A stretch of 64,000 bases of DNA from Tragulus kanchil (taxonomy: Eukaryota > Chordata > Mammalia > Artiodactyla > Tragulidae): assembly GCA_022376925.1 (NCBI GenBank), contig JAIOJX010000025.1, positions 96,003,608 through 96,067,607 on the forward strand, read 5' to 3'. Below, piece after piece: positions 10,986 through 23,457 of this stretch. Both the position numbers and the translations under genes were made by a program. The notes below the pieces were generated by a model. That model worked only from the letters and a program-made list of their open reading frames with translations, had not been told where the DNA came from and did no database searches. Position 1 is the first letter of the stretch, and each line of letters starts with the position of its first letter.

Positions 10986-12949
10986 ATACCTATTTTTTTT
11001 TTTACACACTATGACATTTTGTTAAAATTTAGCAATTTAAAAAGACTTTATATTTGAGTTTAAATTCCTTATCTGTTTTTGTTCGAGTTGTATTGAGTTT
11101 CTATTTTTCACCTTTCTTACAAAGTTGGAAATTTACAGAACATTTTATCACTTATTTTTTTTCCCTCTACCAATATGAAAAGTATGACTTCTATTTCTAT
11201 TCTTTTTTTTTTTTTGAGGTTTTCCCAGAAATTAGGATATAGGTCTAACATTAATCAAATTCTTACTCACACCTCCATGTCTTAGATTTCCTTCCAATTT
11301 ATGCTATTGCTCTCTGTATTTCATTAAACATTATGTTCTTCTATGTTTGCACACATATTTACCACTGTCTCTGCTCTTCATTACTTATCCTAACTCAGAG
11401 TACAGATCTAGGAATATTTTCCTTCTGCCTAAAGTACATCCTTTAGTGAACGTCTGTTGCTGTTAACACCTTTCTTAAGACTCTCATCAAAAGTATCTAA
11501 GTTGTCCTCACAATATTTTTTCATATTGCTCTCTCTCCATCCTATATTTTAGATTTCTTTCTCTTTTCTTAACTGCATCCTTTCTATTGAAATGTCTTTA
11601 TTTTGTTATGGTTACAGGATTATATTTGCTTCATAAAGCGAACTGGGAAATGAACCATCCTCTTCTATTTTCTGAGTTTGTATAGTGTAATATTTGCTCA
11701 CTAACTGTAAACCAAACCTGGAGTTTCTTTTACAGCAAAGTTTTACATATGAATTCAGTTTTTTAATTCAATACGAAACTCTTCAAGTTATATTATTCTT
11801 AACTGAGCAGTTTTGCTATTTGTATCTTAACGTTATGAATTCTAAAGTTTTTAAAATCGAAAGGTTTTGTTTATGCCCTTCCAGTGTCTCTGGCGGGTCA
11901 TGAGGTTTGATTTTAAAAACATGATTGCACCCCTCCTACTGTCTTGCTGCAGCATCTTTTTTGCTCTTGGATGTGGGGGTATCTATTTTCTGGTGGAGTC
12001 CAACATCCTCCTGTCAATGGTTTTGCAGCAGCTAGCTGCAATTCTGGTGCTCTCACAGGAGCAGATGAGTGCATGTCTTTCTACTCCATCATCTTGCAAT
12101 ACCTATTTTTTTTTTTACACACTATGACATTTTGTTAAAATTTAGCAATTTAAAAAGACTTTATATTTGAGTTTAAATTCCTTATCTGTTTTTGTTCGAG
12201 TTGTATTGAGTTTCTATTTTTCACCTTTCTTACAAAGTTGGAAATTTACAGAACATTTTATCACTTATTTTTTTTCCCTCTACCAATATGAAAAGTATGA
12301 CTTCTATTTCTATTCTTTTTTTTTTTTTGAGGTTTTCCCAGAAATTAGGATATAGGTCTAACATTAATCAAATTCTTACTCACACCTCCATGTCTTAGAT
12401 TTCCTTCCAATTTATGCTATTGCTCTCTGTATTTCATTAAACATTATGTTCTTCTATGTTTGCACACATATTTACCACTGTCTCTGCTCTTCATTACTTA
12501 TCCTAACTCAGAGTACAGATCTAGGAATATTTTCCTTCTGCCTAAAGTACATCCTTTAGTGAACGTCTGTTGCTGTTAACACCTTTCTTAAGACTCTCAT
12601 CAAAAGTATCTAAGTTGTCCTCACAATATTTTTTCATATTGCTCTCTCTCCATCCTATATTTTAGATTTCTTTCTCTTTTCTTAACTGCATCCTTTCTAT
12701 TGAAATGTCTTTATTTTGTTATGGTTACAGGATTATATTTGCTTCATAAAGCGAACTGGGAAATGAACCATCCTCTTCTATTTTCTGAGTTTGTATAGTG
12801 TAATATTTGCTCACTAACTGTAAACCAAACCTGGAGTTTCTTTTACAGCAAAGTTTTACATATGAATTCAGTTTTTTAATTCAATACGAAACTCTTCAAG
12901 TTATATTATTCTTAACTGAGCAGTTTTGCTATTTGTATCTTAACGTTAT
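10748..12949 (+). repeat. Local duplication 5 (offset 1113)
   Basis: 10748-11836 equals 11861-12949. About 24 noisy bases lie between (11837-11860), a degraded version of the true continuation at 12950-12975. The unit crosses the L1 5' boundary into flanking DNA. Confidence 0.9.
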
Positions 12950-13480
12950 AGTATTTATTTGTCTAAAGTTTTTAAAAAAATTTTCCTGCTACTCTTTTAG
13001 AGTCTGTAAAATCTGCAGTGCTATATACCTCTTTCATTCTCACTATCAGTTTAATTACTTCGTCTACTTTTTTATTGATAATTGGTAAAATTTTAGCAAT
13101 TTTCAAAATACCACTTGTGGCTTGAATGGTTTTATTGTCCATTCTTTTCTGTGCTGCTTTATTCTGCCTAACCTTTATTATAGTCTTCTCTATAATTATT
13201 TTTTGTTTCATTATCCATGCACTTATCTTTTTATGATCTGCTATGTTGATGAATATTACATGAACACTTAAAAAGAATGTGTATTCGTTGTTATTGGGTA
13301 GAATGTACTATAAATGTCATTTAGGCCTAGATGACAAAATGTTCTTTAAGTATTCTCTATTTGTATTGGTTTTCCTTCCTATCTTTCTCCTTTAAGTCTG
13401 TCAGTTTTTACGTCATGTATTTCGAATCTCTGATACTAGGTGTAGATTTTTTTTTAACATTATGTCTCTTTTTTTAATTG
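10986..13480 (-). mobile_element. Old L1 (L1M-like) sequence, antisense, with unassigned parts
   Basis: 12950-13460 shows diverged antisense ORF2 words (for example GATGAATATTACATGAACAC and GTCTGTCAGTTTTTACGTCA). 10986-11600 is T-rich and only tentatively L1. 11861-12949 is the assembled second copy of 10748-11836. Confidence 0.5.
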
Positions 13481-13552
13481 ATTTCGTCATTATAATAAAA
13501 TGTTCCACTTTATTCTTGTTCTAAAGTCACATAAAAGCTTTTGTGCACCAAA

Positions 13553-14220
13553 GAAAGCCATAAACAAGATTAAAAGATGACCCTCAAAATGGGAGAAAAT
13601 ATTTGCAAACAGAGCAACTGACAAATGATTAATCTCCAAAACATACAAGCAGCTTGTGCAACTTAATATGAAAAACACCCCAATTAAAAAATGGTGGGAG
13701 ACTTAAACAGACATTTCTTCAAAGCAGACATACAGATGCCAAGAAAAATATGAAACAATGCTCAACATTGCTCATTATTAGAAAAATACAAACCAAAACT
13801 AAAATCAGGTATCATCTCAATGTCTGTGATGTTCATTTTATGTTGTAGCACATGTTAGTACCTCACACATTTGTGCATCCATGTGACAGCTGATGGAACT
13901 TTGGATTGTTTCCACTTTTTAGCTTATTGTCAAGGATGCTATATACATTTGTGGACATGTATTTTCATTTCTATTGGGTAAGTATGCATAGACATAAAGT
14001 TTCTAGATTATATGGTATTTTTATCTTTAACATTTTAGGATACCACCAAAGTGTTTCCCAAAGTACCTGGACCATTTTATATTTCCACTAGCAACTCCTT
14101 CACAGTATTTCCACTTGTCTTTTCAATTACAGCCTTTCAATTACTTGTCTTTACAATTTTGGTGACTGTGAAGTAGTATTTCCTTTTTCTAGTGACTAAT
14201 GATAATTAACATCTTCTTAC
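13553..14220. mobile_element. Old L1 pieces in opposite orientations
   Basis: 13553-13830 is sense L1 ORF2 3' region (ATAAACAAGATTAAAAGATG, then GACAAATGATTAATCTCCAA). 13840-14180 is antisense L1-like 3' sequence. Assembled again at 14665-15335. Confidence 0.6.
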
Positions 14221-14226
14221 ATGCTT

Positions 14227-14338
14227 GCTGGAGTAGGAAATGGCAACTCACTTCAGTATTCTTACCTGGAAAATTCCACGGACAGAGTAGCCTACAGTCC
14301 ATAGGGTCACAAAGAGTTGGACATGACTAAGCACACAC
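14227..14338 (+). mobile_element. Bov-tA/BovA 3' fragment
   Basis: Body from GGAAATGGCAACTCACTTC to GACATGACTAAG, with a short CA tail. Assembled again at 15340-15452. Confidence 0.75.
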
Positions 14339-15604
14339 ACTATTTTTTTCTAGTAAATCGATGAATATTACATGAACATTTAAAAAAGAATGTGTATTCG
14401 TTGTTATTGGGTAGAATGTACTATAAATGTCATTTAGGCCTAGATGACAAAATGTTCTTTAAGTATTCTCTATTTGTATTGGTTTTCCTTCCTATCTTTC
14501 TCCTTTAAGTCTGTCAGTTTTTACGTCATGTATTTCGAATCTCTGATACTAGGTGTAGATTTTTTTTTAACATTATGTCTCTTTTTTTAATTGATTTCGT
14601 CATTATAATAAAATGTTCCACTTTATTCTTGTTCTAAAGTCACATAAAAGCTTTTGTGCACCAAAGAAAGCCATAAACAAGATTAAAAGATGACCCTCAA
14701 AATGGGAGAAAATATTTGCAAACAGAGCAACTGACAAATGATTAATCTCCAAAACATACAAGCAGCTTGTGCAACTTAATATGAAAAACACCCCAATTAA
14801 AAAATGGTGGGAGACTTAAACAGACATTTCTTCAAAGCAGACATACAGATGCCAAGAAAAATATGAAACAATGCTCAACATTGCTCATTATTAGAAAAAT
14901 ACAAACCAAAACTAAAATCAGGTATCATCTCAATGTCTGTGATGTTCATTTTATGTTGTAGCACATGTTAGTACCTCACACATTTGTGCATCCATGTGAC
15001 AGCTGATGGAACTTTGGATTGTTTCCACTTTTAGCTTATTGTCAAGGATGCTATATACATTTGTGGACATGTATTTTCATTTCTATTGGGTAAGTATGCA
15101 TAGACATAAAGTTTCTAGATTATATGGTATTTTTATCTTTAACATTTTAGGATACCACCAAAGTGTTTCCCAAAGTACCTGGACCATTTTATATTTCCAC
15201 TAGCAACTCCTTCACAGTATTTCCACTTGTCTTTTCAATTACAGCCTTTCAATTACTTGTCTTTACAATTTTGGTGACTGTGAAGTAGTATTTCCTTTTT
15301 CTAGTGACTAATGATAATTAACATCTTCTTACATGCTTGCTGGAGTAGGAAATGGCAACTCACTTCAGTATTCTTACCTGGAAAATTCCACGGACAGAGT
15401 AGCCTACAGTCCATAGGGTCACAAAGAGTTGGACATGACTAAGCACACACACTATATTACTAGTAATTCATATATGTTCTTCAGTGAAATTTCTATTCAA
15501 AGCTTTTGCTTATTTTTTTTCTAATTGCTTTTTTAAAAATAATTATTTTTATTTTACTTTTACAGAGTTTTGTTGTTTACAGATATGTATAATCCCATAT
15601 TATT

Positions 15605-15722
15605 TCTTTAAAAAATTATTTACTTGGCTTCAGATCCTAGTTCCTAGACCAGGGGATTGAACCCAGGCCTCCTGCACTGGAAGTGTAGAGTCTCAAGTCA
15701 CTGGACTGCCAGAGAAGTCCCT
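15605..15722 (-). mobile_element. CHR-type SINE fragment (older)
   Basis: Antisense tRNA-like head with an altered B box (GATTGAACCC) and the GGGACTTC-type 5' end at about 15722. Confidence 0.65.
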
Positions 15723-15739
15723 GTTTATGGTTTTATTTT

Positions 15740-16120
15740 GGGGGGGGGGGGTGGTGGGGATCATTTGCCTTTTCATTATTGAGCTATAAAATCTCATATG
15801 AATATAACTCCCTTATCAGATATATGATCTATCTGCAAATGTGTCCTACAAGGCTGTGGGTTGTCTTTTCACTTTCAAAATTATGTCTTTTGAAACACAA
15901 AGGCTTGTAACTTTAAGTCCAATTTATCAACCTTTTTGGTGTATCTGTTTTTAGGCTCTCCACTGATTTGTCTATTCCTAAGTGAATACCACAGTGTGTT
16001 AAGGACTACTATTTTATGATTTAAAAAAATCTTAATACCACTCAATGACTTTCTTAACAAAGGTTCAACATACCATCTATTGGAGCTATTCTTGTCTACA
16101 GTTTTTATGACCAACTAAAA
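15740..16120 (-). mobile_element. Old L1 3' ORF2 fragment, antisense
   Basis: GGTTGTCTTTTCACTTTC followed by the region encoding a degraded ORF2 C-terminal part. Its right part is assembled again at 17030-17230. Confidence 0.55.
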
Positions 16121-16329
16121 ATGTCAACCTAAAATCTTGTTTCTTTTTGGTACACATGGATGTGGCAAAATTATATTCAGTAAACTTGTAACTTCAAGTG
16201 GTTTTAATAATATATCTACAGATTCTCTTACATTTTTATATACAAATGCCTGTGGAAAACCACACCTGTAATTTCTCTTTCAAATCACTGTGGTTCCCCT
16301 CTCCTTAATTTTATATTTTGGCAAAGGCC

Positions 16330-16930
16330 TCTAGTTAGCATTAAACAGAACTAGTAACACCCTATATACACAAGAAGATGAGATGCAGCAAGCTTCACAT
16401 CCAAAACTCTGCAACCTAGCAGACAATGGAATGACACCTTTAAAATGCTAAAACTATCAATGAAGAATTCTATACTTAATAAAAATATCCTTCAAAAAGG
16501 AAGGTGGAATAAAAACATTTCAGACAGACAAAAACAGATTATCAGAAGACTTGCACTACAAGAAATGCGAAATGAAATTCTTCAGGTAGAAGAATATGTT
16601 ACTACCCAGGCATTTGGATCCACAGAAGACTTCCCCGAAAAGGGTTAAGATGAAAGAATATGCAAGAGAAATTTTTCCATTTTGGAGGACCAGCTCAAAC
16701 TGAAAGTTTCTACATAGCAAACCACAAACAAAATGAAAAGACAACCTACAGAGTGGAAGAAAACATTTGCAAATGATGTGACTGACAAGGGCTTAATTTT
16801 GAAAATATAAAAACAACTCATACGACTTCACAAAAACAACCCACCAAAACCCTACAAAAAATGGGCAGAAGACCTAAAAAGACAATTTCTGAAGAAGACA
16901 TACAAATGGCCAATACAACCTGCAAAGCTG
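16330..16930 (+). mobile_element. Old L1 pieces, sense
   Basis: 16380-16640 resembles L1 3' sequence (CCTTCAAAAAGGAAGGTGGA). 16700-16920 is ORF2 C-terminal coding remnant (GTGGAAGAAAACATTTGCAA). Assembled again at 17442-18042. Confidence 0.6.
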
Positions 16931-16964
16931 TGCATGCTGCATCTTGGCAGATGCTTTAGCATCT

Positions 16965-17024
16965 TGGTGGGTGCGGATTGGGGAAGCGGCGGCGGGCCAC
17001 TTCTATTGGTCTTTCATTTATTTC
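16965..17024 (-). mobile_element. CHR-like SINE 3' fragment (truncated at assembly join)
   Basis: About 60 bp of the same SINE as 18079-18377, cut off where duplication 7 restarts. G-runs are shortened. Confidence 0.7.
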
Positions 17025-18078
17025 TCCAGTCCAATTTATCAACCTTTTTGGTGTATCTGTTTTTAGGCTCTCCACTGATTTGTCTATTCCTAAGTGAATA
17101 CCACAGTGTGTTAAGGACTACTATTTTATGATTTAAAAAAATCTTAATACCACTCAATGACTTTCTTAACAAAGGTTCAACATACCATCTATTGGAGCTA
17201 TTCTTGTCTACAGTTTTTATGACCAACTAAAAATGTCAACCTAAAATCTTGTTTCTTTTTGGTACACATGGATGTGGCAAAATTATATTCAGTAAACTTG
17301 TAACTTCAAGTGGTTTTAATAATATATCTACAGATTCTCTTACATTTTTATATACAAATGCCTGTGGAAAACCACACCTGTAATTTCTCTTTCAAATCAC
17401 TGTGGTTCCCCTCTCCTTAATTTTATATTTTGGCAAAGGCCTCTAGTTAGCATTAAACAGAACTAGTAACACCCTATATACACAAGAAGATGAGATGCAG
17501 CAAGCTTCACATCCAAAACTCTGCAACCTAGCAGACAATGGAATGACACCTTTAAAATGCTAAAACTATCAATGAAGAATTCTATACTTAATAAAAATAT
17601 CCTTCAAAAAGGAAGGTGGAATAAAAACATTTCAGACAGACAAAAACAGATTATCAGAAGACTTGCACTACAAGAAATGCGAAATGAAATTCTTCAGGTA
17701 GAAGAATATGTTACTACCCAGGCATTTGGATCCACAGAAGACTTCCCCGAAAAGGGTTAAGATGAAAGAATATGCAAGAGAAATTTTTCCATTTTGGAGG
17801 ACCAGCTCAAACTGAAAGTTTCTACATAGCAAACCACAAACAAAATGAAAAGACAACCTACAGAGTGGAAGAAAACATTTGCAAATGATGTGACTGACAA
17901 GGGCTTAATTTTGAAAATATAAAAACAACTCATACGACTTCACAAAAACAACCCACCAAAACCCTACAAAAAATGGGCAGAAGACCTAAAAAGACAATTT
18001 CTGAAGAAGACATACAAATGGCCAATACAACCTGCAAAGCTGTGCATGCTGCATCTTGGCAGATGCTTTAGCATCTTT

Positions 18079-18377
18079 TGGTGGGGGGTGCGGATTGGGG
18101 GGAAGCGGGGCAGGCGGGCGGGCCACTTCTATTGGTCTTTCATTTATTTATTTTCATCCATCTTTGTTCTTTGGCCTGTGTGGGCCTCCCACCGTGTGGC
18201 CTCTGTTGTTGCAGAGCACCAGCTCTGGGTGCATGCGCCCCAGAGCTCCGGCTCGGTAACTGGATACATCGGTCCAGCCGCTCTGTGGCACGTGGGATCT
18301 TCCCAGGCCAGGGATCGAACTGGCACCCCTTGCACTGCAAGGCGGTGTCCTTACCCACAGGACCACCAAGGAAGCCC
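18079..18377 (-). mobile_element. CHR-like SINE lacking an A-tail
   Basis: Flanked by the direct repeat CTTTAGCATCTTT (18066-18078 and 18378-18390). The 3' end stops in the CCCCCCACC stretch with only about four A residues (which are part of the target site), before the AATAAA/TCTTT tail seen in other copies. Head, A box and B box are intact, so this is a 3'-truncated but duplicated-target insertion. Confidence 0.8.
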
Positions 18378-18889
18378 CTTTAGCATCTTTAAAAGTCAAT
18401 TTTTCTTGACTGCTTCAGGGAGGTTCATAAAATTATTGTTTTGCTTATAGTTCCAAATCAACTGATTTTCCTGATTAGTGATGAGAAAGAGCAATGCTAA
18501 ACTAAAAAGAAACTTTGCTATGAAAGAGATCTAGTAAAGGAACTAGTATTTCCATAATCTAGTAAAGGAACTAATATTTCCATAGTTCCTAACTTTATAC
18601 TATTTACATTTCTGGGAGAAAAAAAACCAGTTAACTAGATAAGAGAAAAAAAAAATGAATCAAAAATAAATAAAATAAAAAAGCAAAAACCAGTAACTAA
18701 GTGGCCATTTTAGTCACTTGAACTGTGTTTCCCCTTTTCAGCTAAAACTTATATGGTGTTCTGTGAGAATTTCTCTTCCTTTACAATATATAAAAATCAT
18801 TCTTCATCCTATAATTCTATAATTTGTCCAGGTTGCCAGGACAAAAACATATTAGCTGAAAGGATTTCAGTTTAAAAAAAAAAAAAACC

Positions 18890-19570
18890 ATGGAAAACAA
18901 TATGGAGGTTCCTTAAAAAACTAAAAGTAGAGCTACCATATAATCCAGCAATTCCACTTGTGGACATACATCTGGAAAAGATGAGAACTCTTTAATTTGA
19001 AAAGATACACGCACTCTAACGTTCATAGCCATACTATTTACAACATCCAAGACACAGAAGCAACTTAAGTGTCCATCAACAGATGAATAGGTAATGAAGC
19101 TGTGGCACGTATACACACAAACACACACACACACATTGAGTCATTAAAAAAGAATAAAAATATTGCCATTTGCAGCACATGGATGGACCTGGAGACTATC
19201 ATAGGCAAGTCAGACAAGAAAAATAAACATCACATGGTATCACTTATATAAGAAATCTTAAAAACAATACAAATAAACTTATTTACAAAATAGAAACAGA
19301 CTCAAAGACACATAAAACAAACTTATGGTAATGGGAAAGGGGGAGGGATACATTAGGAGTATGAGATTAAGAGAAAACACACTACTATGTATAAAATAAA
19401 CAATAAGGATTTACTGTATAGTACAGGAAACTATATTCAATATCTTGGAGTAACAGAAAAGAATCTGAAATACAGACTTAGACACACACACACACATATA
19501 TACATCTGAGTTTTTGTTGTACATCTGAAATTAGCAAATAATGTAAATCAACTATACTTCGATTTTACAA
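18890..19570 (+). mobile_element. Artiodactyl L1 3' UTR, sense
   Basis: Classic end of ORF2 and 3' UTR: ACCATATAATCCAGCAATTC, TGTCCATCAACAGATGAATA, GGGAAAGGGGGAGGGATA and TGTAAATCAACTATACTTC. Two CA runs lie at 19104-19134 and 19478-19494. Confidence 0.8.
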
Positions 19571-19739
19571 AAAGAAAACATTCTCAGATTTAATTGCTCT
19601 AAAAGATAACTGACCAAGATAAAAATAATAGCAATACTGGTTAATAGCATAAGTAAAATTCTTGCAAATAATATATTTAATAAATAATATATATAGAAAA
19701 TATAAAAAACTCTTGAGAAAACAGATCAATTTTTTTAAC

Positions 19740-20475
19740 CAGTAATAGATTTGAACAGACACATCACCCAAAAATACAAAGGCACTCAACATCATTTATC
19801 ATTGATATAAAAATTAAAATCCCAACAAAACATCACTACACACGTACTAGAATGGCTAAAAAGCAACTGCTAATATCACATGCTAGTAAGGATGCACAAC
19901 AACTGGATTTCTCATAAATGATAGGAAGGAATGTCAAGTAGCACAACTACTTAGGTAAACAATTTGGCAATTTCTAATAAGCTAAACACACACTACCATA
20001 TGATCCAACAATCCCACTGCTAGATATTTAACCAACAGAAATGAAAACTACATTCATACAAAAACCTGTACACAAGCTTTGTAAAGTTTCACTCACTGTT
20101 AACTCAATGTCCTTCAACTGCTGAATGGATAAACTGATATAAGAGAACACATGAAGCAAAAGGAATAAACTATTGATACATGCAACAACATGGATGTATC
20201 TCAAGTGCAAATCATTAAGTGAAGGAAGCCAGACTCAAAAGTACATACTATATGATTCCATTCATACGCTGGAAATAGCAAAACTATAGGGTCAAAATCA
20301 GTTCAATCGTTCCTAGTGCCTAGGAGTGGGTAAGAAGACAACTATGAAAGGGCATAAAAGAACTTTTAAGGATGGTGGAACTGTTCTGTATCTTGAATGC
20401 TGAAGTGTTGGTTAGCCAACTGTTAGTGTGTCAGAGCCATACGCTGTAAATTATACCTTAATAAACCTCGCCAGT
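19740..20475 (+). mobile_element. Old L1 3' end, sense
   Basis: Diverged L1 ORF2 3' end (CATATGATCCAACAATCCC) through to TTATACCTTAATAAACC. The part from 20258 on is assembled again at 21337. Confidence 0.7.
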
Positions 20476-20486
20476 GAGACTTTCCT

Positions 20487-20580
20487 TGGCAATCCAGTAG
20501 TTAGGACTCTGCACTTCCACTGCAGGGGAGCATGGGTTCAATTCCTTATCAGGGAATTAAAGATTCTGTAAGCAGCATGC
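20487..20580 (+). mobile_element. CHR-type SINE head (older subfamily)
   Basis: GACTTTCCTTGGCAATCCAG head and GGTTCAATTC B box, ending near GCATGCC. Directly followed by a Bov-tA. Assembled again at 21566-21659. Confidence 0.7.
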
Positions 20581-20585
20581 CACAG

Positions 20586-20805
20586 GGCTTCCCAGGTGGC
20601 ACAGTAGTAAAGAATGCACCTGTCAGTGCAGAAGATGATGGAGTGGTGGGTTTGAGCCCTAGATTGGGAAGATAGCCTAAGGAAGGAAGGAAATGGCAAT
20701 CCACTTCAGCATTCTCGCCTGGAAAATCTCATGTAAAGAAGAGCCTCGCAGGCCACAGTCATGGGGTCACAAAGAGTCAGACATGACTAGTGAGCATGCA
20801 TGTAA
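20586..20805 (+). mobile_element. Bov-tA SINE
   Basis: tRNA-like head (GGGCTTCCCAGGTGGC) fused to a BovA body ending in GTCACAAAGAGTCAGACATG. Assembled again at 21665-21884. Confidence 0.85.
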
Positions 20806-22399
20806 ACTGCATGACGCAGTCAAAAGAAGACAAGCCTCACCAAAAAAAAATGGTAAATATGGCATAATAGATGATTTCTGAAGCAGATAAAGGTGGAAGT
20901 CATTATTAAGAACTAGATAACTGTAAGGTTACACAGCATGATGCATTATCCTCATCAAAAATAAAGTCAACATGAATGATGTCAGAGTTTAGAGTAAAGA
21001 CTGAAAATTAGATGTCACAGTCATCAATGAATGTGGAAAGATAACAGCTTTCTGCATGCCAGTGGAACACTAAAATTTAACACATGAACTTCAAAAATAA
21101 AAATCCTTTTGAACAGAAGTAGAACAAAGATTCGGAAGCAAACGTATGATACAAAAAACTATCTTCAAAAAAGTTTTTGAGACTAAAAGGATGAGAAGGC
21201 AAATATTAATATAAGTAAGGATTATGTGATACGTTCATATAAATGAGACTATATAGGAGAGTTCATCACATGATCCTAATGCCTTCCTTTTAAAGGTTAA
21301 TCAAACCTAGAAAAGTGGTCAAGTACATATATGATTGCATTCATACGCTGGAAATAGCAAAACTATAGGGTCAAAATCAGTTCAATCGTTCCTAGTGCCT
21401 AGGAGTGGGTAAGAAGACAACTATGAAAGGGCATAAAAGAACTTTTAAGGATGGTGGAACTGTTCTGTATCTTGAATGCTGAAGTGTTGGTTAGCCAACT
21501 GTTAGTGTGTCAGAGCCATACGCTGTAAATTATACCTTAATAAACCTCGCCAGTGAGACTTTCCTTGGCAATCCAGTAGTTAGGACTCTGCACTTCCACT
21601 GCAGGGGAGCATGGGTTCAATTCCTTATCAGGGAATTAAAGATTCTGTAAGCAGCATGCCACAGGGCTTCCCAGGTGGCACAGTAGTAAAGAATGCACCT
21701 GTCAGTGCAGAAGATGATGGAGTGGTGGGTTTGAGCCCTAGATTGGGAAGATAGCCTAAGGAAGGAAGGAAATGGCAATCCACTTCAGCATTCTCGCCTG
21801 GAAAATCTCATGTAAAGAAGAGCCTCGCAGGCCACAGTCATGGGGTCACAAAGAGTCAGACATGACTAGTGAGCATGCATGTAAACTGCATGACGCAGTC
21901 AAAAGAAGACAAGCCTCACCAAAAAAAAATGGTAAATATGGCATAATAGATGATTTCTGAAGCAGATAAAGGTGGAAGTCATTATTAAGAACTAGATAAC
22001 TGTAAGGTTACACAGCATGATGCATTATCCTCATCAAAAATAAAGTCAACATGAATGATGTCAGAGTTTAGAGTAAAGACTGAAAATTAGATGTCACAGT
22101 CATCAATGAATGTGGAAAGATAACAGCTTTCTGCATGCCAGTGGAACACTAAAATTTAACACATGAACTTCAAAAATAAAAATCCTTTTGAACAGAAGTA
22201 GAACAAAGATTCGGAAGCAAACGTATGATACAAAAAACTATCTTCAAAAAAGTTTTTGAGACTAAAAGGATGAGAAGGCAAATATTAATATAAGTAAGGA
22301 TTATGTGATACGTTCATATAAATGAGACTATATAGGAGAGTTCATCACATGATCCTAATGCCTTCCCTGAAAGGTGAAATCAACTTCTGTATGTGAGGA

Positions 22400-23457
22400 A
22401 TGGTTAATCAAACCATTCCTCATTAATTACCTGCTTATCTTTAAATGCCTGTTGTGCTTATTTGTGCCACACAATTTAAATATCTGAGCTCTATCAATGA
22501 AGCCTTTTCAAACTTAAGCGCAACTAAACTGAGTTCAGGAAACTGGGGTTTGGGTGGTTATATCTTTTAAATTTGAGTTATTTGAACTCAGAAATATCTT
22601 GAGAAATCTATTGTTTCTGTAAGTCATATACTGGCATTCTAATATTTGGCATCTAAACCTATCCCATGAGTCTCATATTTCTGAAAAGATGAACAAAATC
22701 CCAAGTAAGCAGAAACCAAACAAAAAACTCACCTCTCTTTAGAAGATGCTTCCACATCTTTGGTTTGGAAAATACAGTCACCAAATCTATTACAAATAAG
22801 CAAGAAGAATGGGTCTTTTGTCCATTTCCTAGAACAAAAGACAAGCCTTGGGCAAAAATTTGAAGTCTTCTCTCCTCAAAAGACCACATTTTCCTTTCTT
22901 ACATTTTCTCTGGCTCACTAATACCATTTCTGAAGGTCAAAAACTATGCTGAAACTAATCCTTCCTCATCCTGGTCAAACAGAGGTACAGAAAACTAATG
23001 ATTAGAGAAGTGACATACCAAGTGCTGGTGAGTAGTAGTGGGTAACTAAGGTAGAGCAGCTATAAAACTTGCTGGTAAGTAACAATATGATAAACCTGAG
23101 TGAGGGTAGGTAACCATACTGATACTTTCTGCATTCCCCACTCTGCTTATCATAATGCTAAATAACTATTCACGTTTACCTGATACCTAGAAATGTAATA
23201 TTATATTTCTATTATGAAAATGCATTTGATATAATGCTTTTCTACTTGTAAATTTACTATCAAATTCTTGAGTTGCTAGATTTAGTTGTTCTAAAAATCT
23301 AATTAAATGTATGTAATTACCATTCAAGTAGCAAATGTGAGAACTCTGACCTATGTAACACGCCAACTGACTATCTTTTCCTAAGGTCACAATTATTTAA
23401 TAGAGTGCTTCTTCAGTAAGTACTCAGGTGATAAATCTATTTAAGTGTATCTTTACT
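22400..23457. other. Intron 1, no feature seen
   Basis: AT-rich sequence without a recognisable gene, exon or repeat family. Most of it (from 22811) is duplicated. Confidence 0.5.

Larger units (their letters stand above)
13246..15455 (+). repeat. Local duplication 6 (offset 1113)
   Basis: 13246-14342 equals 14358-15455 with one A-run length change at the head of the right copy. It includes old L1 pieces in both orientations and a Bov-tA 3' fragment. Confidence 0.9.
15918..18145 (+). repeat. Local duplication 7 (offset 1112)
   Basis: 15918-17020 matches 17030-18145. The last 60 bp of the left copy is inside a SINE and has every G-run shortened relative to the right copy (six G to three or four). 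This is a homopolymer error signature of uncorrected long reads. Confidence 0.9.
20258..22366 (+). repeat. Local duplication 8 (offset 1079)
   Basis: 20258-21287 equals 21337-22366. About 50 bases of patchwork lie between; a piece of them (GGTTAATCAAACC) is found correctly placed after the right copy at about 22402. Confidence 0.9.
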
